DNA from: Lepas anatifera
Lineage: Eukaryota; Arthropoda; Thecostraca; Lepadidae
NCBI GenBank assembly: GCA_034440635.1
Contig: JAOTON010001592.1
Coordinates: 1,120,501 to 1,184,500 of the forward strand
Length of the DNA stretch: 64,000 bases
Direction of reading: 5' to 3'
Shown here: one piece after another, positions 24,206 to 36,348 of the stretch
How positions within the stretch are numbered: the stretch's first letter is position 1
Layout of the letters: each line of letters begins with the position of its first letter
The notes under the pieces: generated by a model
What the model was told of the DNA's origin: nothing
The model's database searches: none
The model's input: the letters and a program-made list of their open reading frames with translations, nothing else
Translations under genes and position numbers: made by a program

Positions 24206-24985
24206 TTAAAGGGAGATACGCGAAAAATTATTATTGTGGTTTCTTGCTATTTGAAAAATATTGATTACGAAACTGTCAATTATTTTTGTATCTTCGGCAA
24301 AATTTTGGGAGGCCACTCACTTATTATCGAAATAGGTTAACAGTTCCGATAAAATGCTGAAACCTTCACCCATCACTTACTTTTCGAAAACTATTTAAAG
24401 CTTAAAAGTAATGTTTTTGTAATAAAAATGTCTGTTCTCCTGTATTTGTATCCAAATTAGTTTTACAAAGCCTTTAAAAATACAAAATGAATTACTTTGC
24501 ACTAGAAACGGAAAAAAAACATAATTACTCAAGCCTTCAGCCGTTTCGTACCTCGGGTCTTGAGTTGTTTCCTGCTTCAGCCCCAGGGTGACAAAACTTT
24601 TGCGTCAGAAAAGTCATGTGACCTCCCTATGAGGTACCTGTACGTTCTGATCGGTCAATTGTGATTTCTTAAAAGTCCCATATTTTTGTTTTAATATTAT
24701 TTTTGGGTGTTTTTTTTACTTTCTATTTAATAGTTTTGAACTTCCAAGTCACTGCTTAGGAAAAATGGGACCGGTTTTTTTTAGAGAATTTGATAGCCTT
24801 AGCCGAGGGTATGTCACTTACATCGATAAGAGGTGTACCGGTAAAGTCGTCTAGAAATGTTGACTTTGAGGACAATTTTGAGGCATTGGCAGGCCGAATT
24901 CGCAAAAATGAGAATGGGACTTCTGAAAAAAATTTTGTGACATTTTGATCTATCCAACAAAATTTTTTCGCGTATCTCCCTTTAA
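24206..24985. mobile_element. TTAA-bordered element, family 5, copy 1
   Basis: The 780-bp element begins TTAAAGGGAGATACGCGAAA and ends TTTCGCGTATCTCCCTTTAA in inverted form with TTAA at each border. A second copy is at 59391-60176. It is AT-rich and encodes nothing recognisable. Its first nine bases, TTAAAGGGA, are shared with family 4. Confidence 0.85.
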
Positions 24986-25954
24986 GGCTAAATTGGCGAG
25001 GGCCATACATCGCTAGATTTATGGACTCGGCACATAACCATTTGCCCGTCAGCTAACCGTATGAAACGGGGAGCAAGAAGCATATGCAGGCCTGAGGACT
25101 GCGCGCCACTGACAAAGCTATTACTCAGCGTCCTGCATAGTAGCAACTTTTCCACGGCAAGTTTGGCGTTCTTTGCTCTGGCCGACTACATGCGAACTCA
25201 ATTCACCCCCTGAGGCGGTGCAATGACGTGCGCTGGAAACTGAAATGGTGCTAGCTAGCTTTTCACTGAGCAGGAGCTGAAAAGAAATTGTATTAACATC
25301 ACATGATTCATAGTGTTTTTATCAATGCACTTAGATATGCTAGTGTAATATACTATATTCACGCACGTATTTTAATTTTCATGCCTCATGTATATTCTAA
25401 TTTCGGCTGGTTGATGCGCCAAAATTACCACAATAGTGGAATAATTTGATATTTGAGCAGTTGAAGACTGCTCTTACCTTGAAATTTCAAGAATGTCTGG
25501 TGGATCCCCCGACGAGACATTTAGGCCCCAGTTTGATCATTCACTCTAACGCTGAAGACTGTCGTGACTGCGTGAATTTGACATAGCTCTGCTTTGGGAT
25601 TGTTAGCTTGGCTAATCGACTGGGCACTGGACCTTGAGCCGGTACCTGCGATGGTAGTAGACTGTTCCGCAGGACACGTAGGCTCAACGATCGAGACTGT
25701 GCCGCATAGCACGGAGATATGTGGAGGTAGTTTGTACCGCACAACATACATCTTCAGCGGCACAGGACCGGGGAGCCGAAGAGATTTAACTTGCGCCCCA
25801 ACGGTTCCGGAGCGTAACAAAATCCCATGTGAGAGGGGGCATATTTTGTTGTCTGCTTTTCTCATTTCCTGAATGAGCTTAAAAAATTACGGGTGGCGTT
25901 TAAAAGCTCTTGAAAAGTCGGATACAAACTATACAAACTAGTTTGACATTATGC
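24986..25954. other. No supported gene
   Basis: Overlapping open frames on both strands at about 25520-25870 reflect balanced composition. None has splice signals. Confidence 0.45.
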
Positions 25955-26250
25955 CCACGTTGAGGTCACCAGAGGTCAAAGACAGTCTCATACAACTGCA
26001 TCAGGAAATTATAGATTTTCCCCTATATTTCTTACCGAGCACGCTTTAGCAATGTTTTGAGTCTTCTCATTGCAAATAATCAAATCATGTATTAATTCAA
26101 ACCATCGAACATTACTTCAAATCGTGAAAAGAAGTGACCTCACTCCAGGTCAGGGTTACATGTTTACCTGGTATGGCTATATTCCACAACAAGCGACTCC
26201 CAGTGGCAATATAATCACAATGACATCAACATGGAAACTTTATCTTAGAT
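25955..26250 (+). mobile_element. Family 3 element fragment
   Basis: The order GAGGTCACCAGAGGTCAAAG, GACCTCACTCCAGGTCAGGG, CCTGGTATGGCTATAT and AACTTTATCTTA parallels 31400-31700 of the family 3 element. It stops where the LINE remnant starts, so the LINE probably inserted into it. Confidence 0.55.
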
Positions 26251-26280
26251 AATTTGACCAATATGTTTATATTGGTCAAA

Positions 26281-28714
26281 TACTTTGACCAATATGCTTA
26301 TTACCTAGCGAAACTTAAATCTATTGTGGATGAATTTGATTCTCCCTATGTCTGTATACTGGGTGATTTCAACGCTGATGTTGCGAAGGCATCAAATTTT
26401 GGCAAAGAACTCGAGAGGTTTTGTATTGACTCTAATCTTCTGATCACTGATCTAATGTATCTACCACCTGACTCAGTAACACATGTAAATAATGGTCATG
26501 GTACTGAGGGATGGCTTGATCACGTAATATGTACTAATGGTTTCCATTCCCTGCTTAGTGAAATTGGTATTTGTCATTCGGTATTAAGTTCAGATCATTT
26601 TCCTATTTTTGCTAAGATAATCGTGCCTGTGACGAGTCCTTCCTCGACTTCTATGGTTGATGAGAACAGCAATGATAAATGGATGGTTGATTGGGCATCA
26701 CTCATGGGTGACGATCTCAGAAAGTATAACGATGATCTTGAGAAACGGCTTGCGGACATAGTTGTTCCATGCCATATCCTGCATTGTCAAAATTGTTCGT
26801 GTTCCGAACATCTATCAGCAATTACTCAATACTATGATGCAGTAATACATTGCGTGCAGTTTGCCTCACGCTCCACAATCAGTATGAAGATTACCGGTAG
26901 AGGCAGGAACTGCATTCCTGGCTGGAATGAGTTTGTGGAGGAAAGACATGCATTGATGGTGGACATTTACTCTATTTGGGCTCTTGTTGGTAAACCTAAG
27001 CATGGCTATATTTATGATCAGTTACGGTTGGCGAAATCGCGATTCAAGTATGCATTACGATTTTGCTTCCGAAATGAAAAAGATCTGAGGGCCAAGTCTC
27101 TTGCGGATAAACTTGTGAGAAATCCATGTGACACGGTTGCTTTTTGGAAAGAGGTCCGCAAGCTTAATAGCTCTCCCCATTAGCACAATGTGTTGGAAAT
27201 ATTAGTGGTGAGAACAATATTGCTGGTATGTGGAAGACTCATTTCTCTGGTATACTTAACAGTGTTCAAAATGATTCGTGTAAGTCGTCGATTCTGGAGC
27301 GGCTGGGGAATTATGAGAATGATTTTGAATCCTTCTCTTATCGGGAGACTGTAGCAGCAATACAAGCCTTATCATCAGGACGTTCGAATGGAAGCGATCA
27401 ACTAAGCGCAGAACACTTTAAATTTGCAGGTCCATCTTGTGCAGTTCACTTATCACTCTGTCTCACTATGGCTGTTAGGCACGGTTTTCTACCCCCGCTT
27501 TGACAAAGTGCTTCTGTCCCCAATTTGTAGGATAAGTCTGGGAACATTTCGGATAAGGACAATTATAGACCGATTGCACTTGCTAGCGTAGCTTCAAAAA
27601 TTTTGAAACGTTGGTGTTAAACAGGAGTAAATTGAGTCTCGATACAGGTGATCATCAGTTTGGATTTATGTCTAAACGCTCCACAGATATGGCAATCTAT
27701 GCGATGAAGGAAATTACTGATTATTATATTCGCAACAGTAGTCCTGTCTTTGTGTGTTTCCTGGACGCCCGTAAAGCTTTTGACCGCGTAAACCATTGGA
27801 AATTGTACGAAAAGCTCTTGAACAGAGGAATGGACGCTTGTCTGGTTAGAATGCTCATGAATTGGTATAAATCTCAACAGTTTTACGTGCGCTGGGGTAA
27901 GTGCATCTCAGAGGATTTTCTGTCTCCAATGGGGTAAGGCAGGGCGGCATTTTATCACCGTACTTGTTTAATGTGTACACTGATGAACTGTCCTCTCAGC
28001 TATCCAAAAGCAAGGTTGGCTGCCACTATCTAGGCTGTGCAAATCACCTTTATTATGCAGACGACATGGTTCTTTTGTCTCCAACCCCGTATGGGCTACA
28101 AAAATGTTAAAAATATGTGAGATGTATGCCAATGATCATGATATATTATTTAACGCGAAAAATCAGTATGCATGGCTGTTATCCCCATGATGTTTAAAAA
28201 AATGGTATTGCCCAATTTCATTCTATGTAATAATATTCTAGCGTATGTGGATTCATATAAATATCTACGTTTTCATCTCATGAATGTACATGTCCGATGT
28301 GATGACAGCGAGGTGCAGTATCAGTATCGGCAGCTATGCTGTCGTGTCAATTCACTTATCCGAAAATTCTCCATGTGTTCATATGCTGTCAAGAGGTTTC
28401 TGTACAACGCATACTGCTCAACTATAAGCTGTGTGCATCTTTGGCACTCATTTCGATCCTCGGTTCTAAAAAATTCAAGGTTTGTCTTTAATAATGCTGC
28501 CAGAATGTTCTTTGGTTACGAAATATTTTGCAGCGTGTCTGGTATGTTTGTTAGTGAAAGAATTGATAATTTTGATGCCTGTTACGGGAAAGCGGTGTGG
28601 GGTTTTGTAAAAAGGATATGCGACTCTGATAACACAATTCTGAATAGATTGTTCCACAGTGACTTGGCCTTCACCTCAAAAATTAGAAAGGCCTGGAATA
28701 GTGCCCTGTATTGA
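26281..28714 (+). pseudogene. LINE ORF2 remnant: endonuclease C-terminus and reverse transcriptase
   Basis: The encoded protein would nick target DNA and copy the element RNA. The first open piece (to 27180) shows the endonuclease motifs LGDFNAD and, further on, SDHFPI. Reverse transcriptase motifs follow: FLDARKAFD near 27759-27785, a GVRQGGILSPY block near 27931-27965, and YADD at 28054-28065 (active-site aspartates). Reading frame changes near 27180, between about 27500 and 27611, near 27930 and between 28110 and 28172, with stops at each break, so the copy cannot make protein. A C-terminal region with several Cys residues extends to 28714. About half of the normal endonuclease is missing at the front. 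Confidence 0.9.
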
Positions 28715-28809
28715 AGAAGCGTTTGTGTGTGTGTGTAATATGAGTGGAGAACGTGTTTTTGTTTTGTTTTTTGGAAGTAGTAACTGGACCTCGAGTCTGT
28801 AAATAAAGG

Positions 28810-28811
<2 letters not shown>

Positions 28812-28851
<40 letters not shown>
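28812..28851 (+). repeat. (TC)n tail of the LINE
   Basis: About 20 TC dinucleotides directly follow TAAATAAAGGAT. This is the 3' terminal microsatellite of the LINE. Confidence 0.9.
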
Positions 28852-28855
<4 letters not shown>

Positions 28856-28858
28856 TTA

Positions 28859-29924
28859 CGATGTTACTAGCAAAAAATCACAGCCTTCTCGAATAGTTTC
28901 GGACGATCTCTGAGAGATGCATTTCTCAAACTCCCACCTGGATGGATGGCCCGGAATGTGCTAAGAACCTCTGGTGGCCGGGCTCGCTGGTGTTTTCCTT
29001 TTTCGCCCAAAAGACGAACAAAAGCAGTGTCAAGCCAGCAAGTCTTCGAGAAGGGTGCTCGATTGAGATATTTTCACAGGTTGACACATTTTATAGACTA
29101 GTGACCCCTCAAAAATGTTTCAGCTCTCATAAAAACACTGGTTAGCAGCTTCGGTAAAGAACATAAATATGCTATTGATGTTCTGACATTAAACCAGCTT
29201 CACGAGGCTTGGATTAATAGCACCAGCGTGGCGACTAAAACAATCTTGGAGGCGAGGTCGCTTGATCTGGTCTCGTGATGCTAATCAAGACGGCCAGAAT
29301 GTGAGGTTTGTGAATAGTTGTCAGATCCATCAGACAGAAAGTAAAGCTATTGAGATCAGGCCTGAACTGGAAAAGCCTGAATTTAATGCAATGGATAAGA
29401 AAACAGGCTTATGATCATTGGAATCTTCTAAATCGAAAGCCTACACATTTCGTCCGAGTGACGTGATCATCACTGCCAACACCGCAGGCAGCCGGGCACA
29501 TTTGAAATGTATTTATTCGGGCATAAATCAGAGGAATTGTCTAGCTTCTCAGACACCTGTTGGGGTGGTTTCGTGTTTTTCAGACACCTCATAGTCAGTT
29601 TCTCCAGGCATGTATGAAGTGATCATGAGGGTTTAATTATTTCCAAGTGATACATTTATCTGAACTATTTCACCTTCCTTATTCAGCACCTCATATGACC
29701 AAAAGTGATGCCCTCCGTATGCTTTTTTACCGCTAAGCTCACTAGCGGCGGATCTAGCTGGTAGGTGGGGGGGGGGCAAACCAGAGTCGGAAAGCAAAAA
29801 AACGTACGTGGTGAAAGATTTTGCCACAATTTAACTAGGCACGTAGTTTCTGGAGGTACAACCAATTCGAAGAGCGAAACAAATAACAACTGTCACGGGA
29901 TAAAATATTTGTTTGAAGTTGCGA
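28859..29924. other. No supported gene
   Basis: A fragment with the hAT-like end GCGGCGGATCTAGCTGGTAGG lies at about 29744-29765 and has no partner end. Otherwise I see nothing I can support. Confidence 0.45.
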
Positions 29925-30056
29925 CTTGAAGCACCAAAACCTTGCTCATAAACAAAGAAACACTCCGGGCAAGAAGGAGGTCGAAAGCTTTGGGGGCGGG
30001 GGGAAACATAGTTTTACCCGAGCTTTTCCGTTTGGCGGAAGGTCAAATGAATTTCC
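29925..30056 (+). repeat. Dispersed repeat, copy 2
   Basis: It matches 5117-5235, starting TTGAAGCACCAAAACCTTGC and running to about GGCGGAAGGTCAAATG. Its nature is unknown. Confidence 0.6.
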
Positions 30057-30778
30057 CCTAGATCCACAACAGAAGCCCAAAAAATACGAAATGTATCTCG
30101 GCTCTTCAGATACGCGATTTCTGACGACTAGACGCCGAGATGCCGGCGTATTTGCGTATGCCGATCAGAACAAGCCCAGATATAGAGCGAGCCCGGACGA
30201 ATCAAAACTGCACTCAGTATTCACCACCATGATAGTAGTTTCCCGCGTAGAACCTGGAGATTTCGGGTGATAAACGTTCTGAACTTTCCCCGACATATCT
30301 ACGAAATGTTTCAGTCAGAGAAAATTCAGCCTACTCAGAGAAAATTCAGTATCTAGCATGAGCACAGCCTCTGGCCCAATTCACAACAAATCGCCGCCAT
30401 TGTTTGTGCAGTGGTGCCGACGCTGCTCAGTGGTAGTCGCTGTAACCTCCCATTTTATATATGTGATTCCCCCACTTTTTTAGCTCAGTCAGCCCGTAGA
30501 AAATATGCTTACATCATGCTCTGATTTTTCGTGGGTATGCCCACCGGATGGGGTGTTTTACTGGTTCTCCCAGATGGAGATACGTTCTTCAGCGCTACAG
30601 GCCTATCAAGCCGGGATAAATTTGTGCAATAAAGATTCCTCAAGGTCCTGGCCATAGTCAACAATTATTATTGTGTTTCTCACGAAGTTTGTGATGCGTT
30701 CGATGGAAATTGAAACATTTCCCGTGGAGCTGAGCAAGCTTAAACTACTGTGATCCTGTAAGCATCCCGGGGAGCTCT

Positions 30779-32339
30779 TTAACACGCGCCCCGCTGCGGT
30801 CCCTGGCATGACGCGCCCCGCTGGGGAAGCGTATTTCGCCCCCTCCGTAGCTCATTTACCAGGAAAGCTTAAAGGGAATGTGGCACTTTCACAACGTGAT
30901 TTTAACTGAGATAGCCAAGTTGTAAAGCAGGTCGGAAAACCCGGTACTCCATTTTTAATTTGTCTTGGAACTCGATATTTCCGTAGAAAAAGCTAAAACC
31001 TACCTGACAACAGCCCCCCTCAGCCCCCGTCGCCGGCGGCCATAGTTGTGAGCTACTGGTGTGACGACATATGCTGACGTTACGATGAGCATCAGCCAAT
31101 CGAAGCCCTTGAAGCGTTTCAAGTATGGTAGTGGTTGCCAGATCGTGACATCATCCACAGGCTGATATTTATTTCTTTTTCTAGAGGAGTATTTTAAAAA
31201 TCAAAATATTGCGCTTATTGTACATTTTTCAGAGAAATCATGAGTGGTTTCATTGTTTTCGGCTAAAAGTACGCATAGTTACACTAAATTCTAGGATTCG
31301 TCCAAGGTGCCACATTCCCTTTAAGTAAAATTACGGACGGGGTTCGGAAGTCTTGATAAGACGAAGAAAAATTATAGGCAGTATTTTTATGTCAGGTCAA
31401 TATTGAGGTCAGCATAGGTCAAAGAAGGTTACTTGGGCTTACAACAAGGCGGTGTACGCTTCCCCTTCTAGATTTTTACTCAGCGGAGCTAGAGAAAATA
31501 TTAATGCATCATTTGATTCCTCTCATCTTGGCAAATCGAATGATGTATAATATGACCTTGCTAGGTCAAATTGTGAAAATGACCTGACTTCAAGCTAGGT
31601 CAGAGTCACAGGGTGACCTGGTATAGTCATGTTACATATCAATCGACTCCTCGAGACAACAGAAACACAATACAAGCAAAATAGGAGCTTTATCTCAATT
31701 CGGTGAGAGGTTATTGGTAAAATAATCACTGTATGTTCCTGTGACCTGACATGACATTTGAGAGATCATGATGATGATGATTAGAGCTTTAGGGCACTGC
31801 AGATGCAAAGGCTATACGTGCTCGCCTTTGAGAGATCAGATGTTCCCAAAATTAGCTTTATGGTCAAGATTATGGTAAGAATACAAGGTTTCATAATTTT
31901 CAGCTTTATCTATCCAGTATTTATTGAAAACGAGCCCTTTCTATTTTTCACCATAGACTTACAATGGGGTGACCAAAAAATTGACCCCACGTTAGGTCAA
32001 CAATATCAAAATTCCGAAATACCAGATTTGTAGACCCTAATGAACTCATCATATTTTGAAAGTTTCAAACTGATCAGTTGGCCAAGGCGCCATGTTCCTA
32101 GGGCATGTTCCTTAGACGCCGCTTCAAACTCGTGATTTTAGGTTTTGAGGTAGGGTAGCTTGACCTTAGATAGCTCCTTGACCTGCCATGCCCTGACCTA
32201 AAAATTTTGGGCAGATGCGTAAAATTGATCAGGGATAAGGTACTGCAAGTTTTGTTGTTCCGCATCTCTTCATTTTTGTGTTATCTGAAAAAAGCCAGCA
32301 GAGGGGCGAATTTTGTCCCCCCAGCGGGGCGTGTGTTAA
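30779..32339 (+). mobile_element. TTAA-bordered element, family 3, interrupted by a family 4 element
   Basis: Ends are TTAACACGCGCCCCGCTG at the left and CAGCGGGGCGTGTGTTAA at the right, both with TTAA borders. The interior carries many TGACCT/AGGTCA hexamers (for example 31395-31430 and 31550-31615). Without the nested 456-bp insert it is about 1.1 kb. Fragments of the same family occur at 10085-10177, 11209-11345 and 25955-26250. Confidence 0.82.
30869..31324. mobile_element. TTAA-bordered miniature element, family 4, copy 2
   Basis: This 456-bp copy has inverted ends TTAAAGGGAATGTGGCAC and GTGCCACATTCCCTTTAA. It matches 522-983 closely and sits inside the family 3 element, so it inserted later. 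Confidence 0.88.
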
Positions 32340-33351
32340 ACCAACTCCACAATCACGAGGAATCTACAGAGCCCCTATCAGTATTTACAAGAATTGGACA
32401 TTCATTCATACATGCAGCCGGGGCATCGAGTCTGTACAAGTCCATACAACATGGCTTTGTGTTGGTTTAACAAATATGCAGCCATTTACTTCATATCCAT
32501 TACTTTACGTTTGTCCTCTCGAGCAGACTCTCACTTTTGGTTGTGAAGCAACAGAACGAACTGGATCCAGACCCCTGAACTCGGATTGCTTTAGTTCGGT
32601 GCAATTCACTTGTTCTTAATACGGTGACCAGTAATAGCGCAGCTAGACCCTAGTATAGGCGTAGGAACAAAGGGGCCAGAGAGGACATAGCTCCACAATA
32701 TTCAAGATTCTTAACCATTAAGCCTATGGTGTTCACTGAAAAAAATGCCTCAAGATACACTTTTCCCCTGCCATGTTTTGAACGTTCCTGCGCCAAAGGG
32801 CCTCAGTCAAAGGTTGTTTTCCATGATGAGCTGTGACACAGGTGTAAGGGACATAAGACTGAACAAAGTAAGGGAAACAACAACTTTGCCGTGTACGTGC
32901 CTAGTCCTACATGTACACGTTTACCGAATAACCAACGGCGAAAAATAGAAGAATTCCTATTAGTCTTTGCCATAAGGTTTTTATATGTTTCTGCCTATAT
33001 GCAGATCCAGAATATCCAATTTGGGGGAGGAGGGGTTGCACATGATCGGGAACAGGGGCGCCACTTCGGAAAACATACCAGGTCTGACATTTGTCAGTCA
33101 AAGTGTGATGGGAAATCCAACGCCGGTATTGATTTTTCTCGCATCTTATCCTGGTCATCATATCATTGCGGAGACTATGACATTGCTTTAACAAGGCCGC
33201 GTATGTATCGGTAACTGATGACCTTGTTTTGTCCATACAGCGGCGATGTTTGTAGTGGAAGTTAATGCCCTAATAAATTTCGATTGATAGATATCGTCAC
33301 AAAAAATGTATTTTGCAATTCAGTTGACCTGCTGTATTAATTCCTTTGCAG
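32340..33351. other. No supported gene
   Basis: A - strand open frame at 33236-32907 (109 codons) ends in a hydrophobic segment but has no splice sites or recognised domain. I leave it out as a gene. Confidence 0.4.
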
Positions 33352-33555
33352 AAAATACAGAACTTATTTAACAGCGTAAGGAAACTTTCCGAAGAAAATG
33401 AGAACAGTAAAGAGCTCTCCAGCAGCTCTGCTGAAGAAAGGAAGTTTCAGAGACTGAACTCGCTCGGAAGGCGAGTCCTATCTATCCATTATCTAGCACT
33501 TTGGCACGGCATGCCGTTGAAGGAGCTTCCCGCCAGGTCAAGAGCTGTCAAGTAG
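33352..33555 (+). CDS. Candidate terminal exon, unidentified gene
   Basis: The sequence TTAATTCCTTTGCAG just before 33352 is a good acceptor. From there 67 codons run in phase 0 to a TAG stop. The peptide is charged and helix-like, with KLSEENENSKELSSSS and AEERKFQRLNSLGRRV, ending LKELPARSRAVK. I do not recognise it. A strong stem-loop follows 50 bases downstream (33605-33641). No upstream exon with a phase 0 end is evident, so this may be a chance open frame or a decayed copy. Confidence 0.33.
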   Translation, partial: KIQNLFNSVRKLSEENENSKELSSSSAEERKFQRLNSLGRRVLSIHYLALWHGMPLKELPARSRAVK

Positions 33556-33604
33556 TTGGGGAGGTGAATGAAACTTCCTCCTATTCAATGGGCTCCGAGG
33601 AGAG

Positions 33605-33641
33605 AACGCTTGAGCATATGAATGTCATATGCTCAAACGTT
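33605..33641. repeat. Stem-loop, 17-bp stem
   Basis: AACGCTTGAGCATATGA, a 3-base loop (ATG) and TCATATGCTCAAACGTT form a stem with one imperfect pair. It lies just downstream of the candidate stop codon at 33553-33555. Confidence 0.75.
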
Positions 33642-34297
33642 ACTCACGATTCAGTCGAGGCATTGTAGTTGTTTGAATGCTCCTTTTGGAATATGAAATT
33701 TTTTGGTTGCATATCCCTCTCGTATGTTCATTGTTGGGCCTAAATTCATGCAGCCCTCAACAAAAAATATTGACATCGCGTGCATAAGCTCCCCACCATA
33801 AACTGGAGAAACTTTGCTCTGTATCTGTCAGGGGAAGGGATTCTGCCCACACCTCATGTTTTTTTTCGGGATATTTCCAAAATGGTTCGAGATGGGCCTT
33901 TGAAAATTTCTGAACTTTCCTGAAACTAATTTGTGAAGATTCCTTGACATTTTCAAGATTATATTTCACCAGCGGCGGGTCTATGCCTTGGAATTTATGG
34001 AAGATCTATTCGAAAACCGAGTATTATCGCGCTCGGTGTGTTTCTCGCACAAAAAAGTCGTCCGTAACAATATTGGGAGCAGTGAGAATGTTTCAATGTT
34101 ATGGATATGATGTCAAGCGATATTTCATTCACAACTACATATAATTCTCGAAAGAGCTGGCTCCAGAAAATAAAAATGTGGGGTTTTAAATGTAACTGAA
34201 CTGTACTCTTGCAGAGTGAATAAATTGCTTGTTGGATTTATTAGGGCCACTACCAACAGGCCGGGAGGAACAAAAGTAGCTATACTATACTCCCAAC
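33642..34297. other. No supported gene
   Basis: No exon, RNA gene or transposon end is recognised here. Confidence 0.45.
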
Positions 34298-34454
34298 CAG
34301 TGCCGGATATAAGGGGGCTAGAGAGCTCAAGCCCCCGCGAAATGCCAGAGTGCCTATAACTAATGCTTAGCCAGAGGCCGTTCCGAGGAAATGTCGGGGA
34401 GGGGGGTTCAAGCCCCCAAGCCCTTCCCCAAATGCTGTCCTGAATCCGCCACTT
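34298..34454. mobile_element. hAT-like miniature element
   Basis: The 157-bp element starts CAGTGCCGGATAT and ends GAATCCGCCACTT, so its ends are imperfectly inverted. It is flanked by an exact 8-bp duplication, CTCCCAAC (34290-34297 and 34455-34462). Confidence 0.82.
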
Positions 34455-35264
34455 CTCCCAACCTATATTGCATGATAGTAAGAGGCCATTGACATGCTCA
34501 GACCTTGTAATCGAGTTGGTTTTAGTAATGCGCAGACGTATTTTAGTATACTAAGTGCAATGAATGAGACAAGCATTCAAGATCGAACAGAGAATAAATC
34601 ACCCATAGACGGATCAAAGTGATAAAGAATCTTTGGAGCTTCAAGACACACCAGCTGCTGAAGTCATATGTGCCGCCAACTCTCCCTCTGCTGTGAGGGT
34701 ATTACGGAGATCGGAAAGACTTATACACAAAATATCCTACCTCGGGAGCAACTTTGCGAGAAGTATGCAAACACATTGCAGCCAGGAGCTTAATCAAATA
34801 TCACAGAGCGCATTCGACAGAGGCATTCGCCTTGGCGCATTCCACCAGTGAAGTTGCAGCTGCCAACCGCTTGGGCTCCAGAATAGTTCAATTGATTTCG
34901 TTGGACGTGTTGGATGGGCCGACCAGCATTTCACGGGAGGCTGGACGATCTCTCCACCTCCAACCCCTGACTGTGGTCCCAGCATCGATCGTAGCCGGTG
35001 TCGGCCGCCACTACACAGTTCGGTCAAACAATGTTCAACACTGAACAAGCGCTGCGGTCGAAGCGCAGGATCAACTACAGGTGTGTTGTCAAGTGTAATC
35101 TAACAGCGGGATGGGAGCTGGTGAGTCTAAATCTTGACCCTGTAACTACCAAATTGAAATATGAAGCTTGAAAATATTAGTTTTGTGGTGCAATTTTCAA
35201 CCAGTTACTGCAAGACTGTTTTTTCTCTAGGGTGGTTGCCGTGTTAAATTTGACAAGGAACCTG

Positions 35265-35480
35265 TCTCAAGAATTTCGACATCACCACCCAAACGAGCAA
35301 GTCCCATAATGAGAAACAAATTCCGAACCCAGTGCTAGCTATCACAAAAAGTACTGTGACGGCCGCTTGAATCCCATAGATCACCTGCTCATAGGCCAAT
35401 TGCATACAAATCTACGTCGGGTAAATTATTGAACGCCAGGGCGTCTCGGGGGAGCCGATGCCAAGCATTTTTCTTGCAGC
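35265..35480 (+). repeat. Dispersed repeat family, copy 1
   Basis: The order CCAAACGAGCAAGTCCC, GACGGCCGC, CTACGTCGGGTAAAT and GTCTCGGGGGAGCCGATGCCAAGC also occurs, diverged, at 56630-56715 plus 57042-57130 and at 58325-58530. The 57 kb copy is joined to a tRNA-like segment, so the family is probably a SINE. Confidence 0.5.
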
Positions 35481-35956
35481 GAAGTTGGATGGCTTTGAGC
35501 TGCGCCAGTTGACTGGAGCCGCCCAATGCATGACAAGTAAGGCTACCTGAAGCAGCGAACGGCTCTCTGCAGTAACCAAGACACCAGATCCCGGAGCATT
35601 AGAAAACTTAGAAAAAACCTTCAGAAGAAACGGCTACCCAGATCTGATGACCGAAAACACATGAGGAAAATAACAACCAAAAGCTATAAGACCAAAGACA
35701 GCAAAATGACATCAAGAAATAGAAAATGGCTTTGCTTATCTTTCATAAACAGCTCACAGGTCATCAGCAACATCTTGAAGCAAAGAGCACTGAATATCCA
35801 AGCCGCCTGGAACAACAAGAACATAATCTGCAGCATATTGGTCCGGTCAGCCCTCAAGCCTTCCCCTTGCCCTGCTGTTCAACGCCCTTGCAACGCTGGC
35901 GAGGCGGGTCTAATAGGCTCCTGCCACATTATAACGGTGATGTATGTACGAAAGGA

Positions 35957-36165
35957 AGCATAAGTGTCGCCACCGGCAAAAAAGTGGGGGGGCCAGCCAA
36001 ACTTCAACCTGATGCTGACAAAAACTTTCAACATCAGGACCAAAAATTGTTCGAATTTGGGCTCCTCGCTGCATTCCGCAGCGGCTGGATATAAGAATGT
36101 CCGGTTGTCTCTCATTTTGACTGAGATCGAAATTTTTGGCTAAAAGTGGGGGGCCAGGCCCCTCC
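35957..36165 (+). repeat. Dispersed repeat with a second copy at 52 kb
   Basis: Starting AAGTGTCGCCACCGGCAAAA, it matches 52638-52836 (AAGCGTCGCCACCGGCAAAA) through ATTTTGACTGAGATC. The type of element is unknown. Confidence 0.75.
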
Positions 36166-36314
36166 CCCTTTTCCGACGCGTATGAAAGGAAGAAACACAT
36201 CTGCCCAAAAGGCACCAATTGCATCGGCGAGACAGGAAGCATGAACAGGGCCATATGTAATGAATATCTAGAGGACGCCCGTGTGTCTCACTATGTGAGA
36301 GAAAGAGTGAGAGA

Positions 36315-36315
<1 letters not shown>

Positions 36316-36348
<33 letters not shown>
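36316..36348. repeat. (GA)n microsatellite
   Basis: A pure GA run of about 32 bases. Confidence 0.9.

Larger units (their letters stand above)
26281..28858 (+). mobile_element. Non-LTR retrotransposon (CR1/L2-like), 5'-truncated, dead
   Basis: This LINE remnant starts inside the endonuclease domain and ends in a (TC)n tail after AATAAAGGA, as is usual for elements that end in a microsatellite. Endonuclease and reverse transcriptase motifs are present in order. The tail and motifs suggest the CR1/L2 group, but the clade is not certain. No clear target-site duplication is visible. The 5' junction carries an inverted-repeat structure at 26253-26294. Confidence 0.9.

Noticed and set aside
27617..27877. 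Antisense open frame in the LINE
   Set aside because: It is the complement of the reverse transcriptase region.
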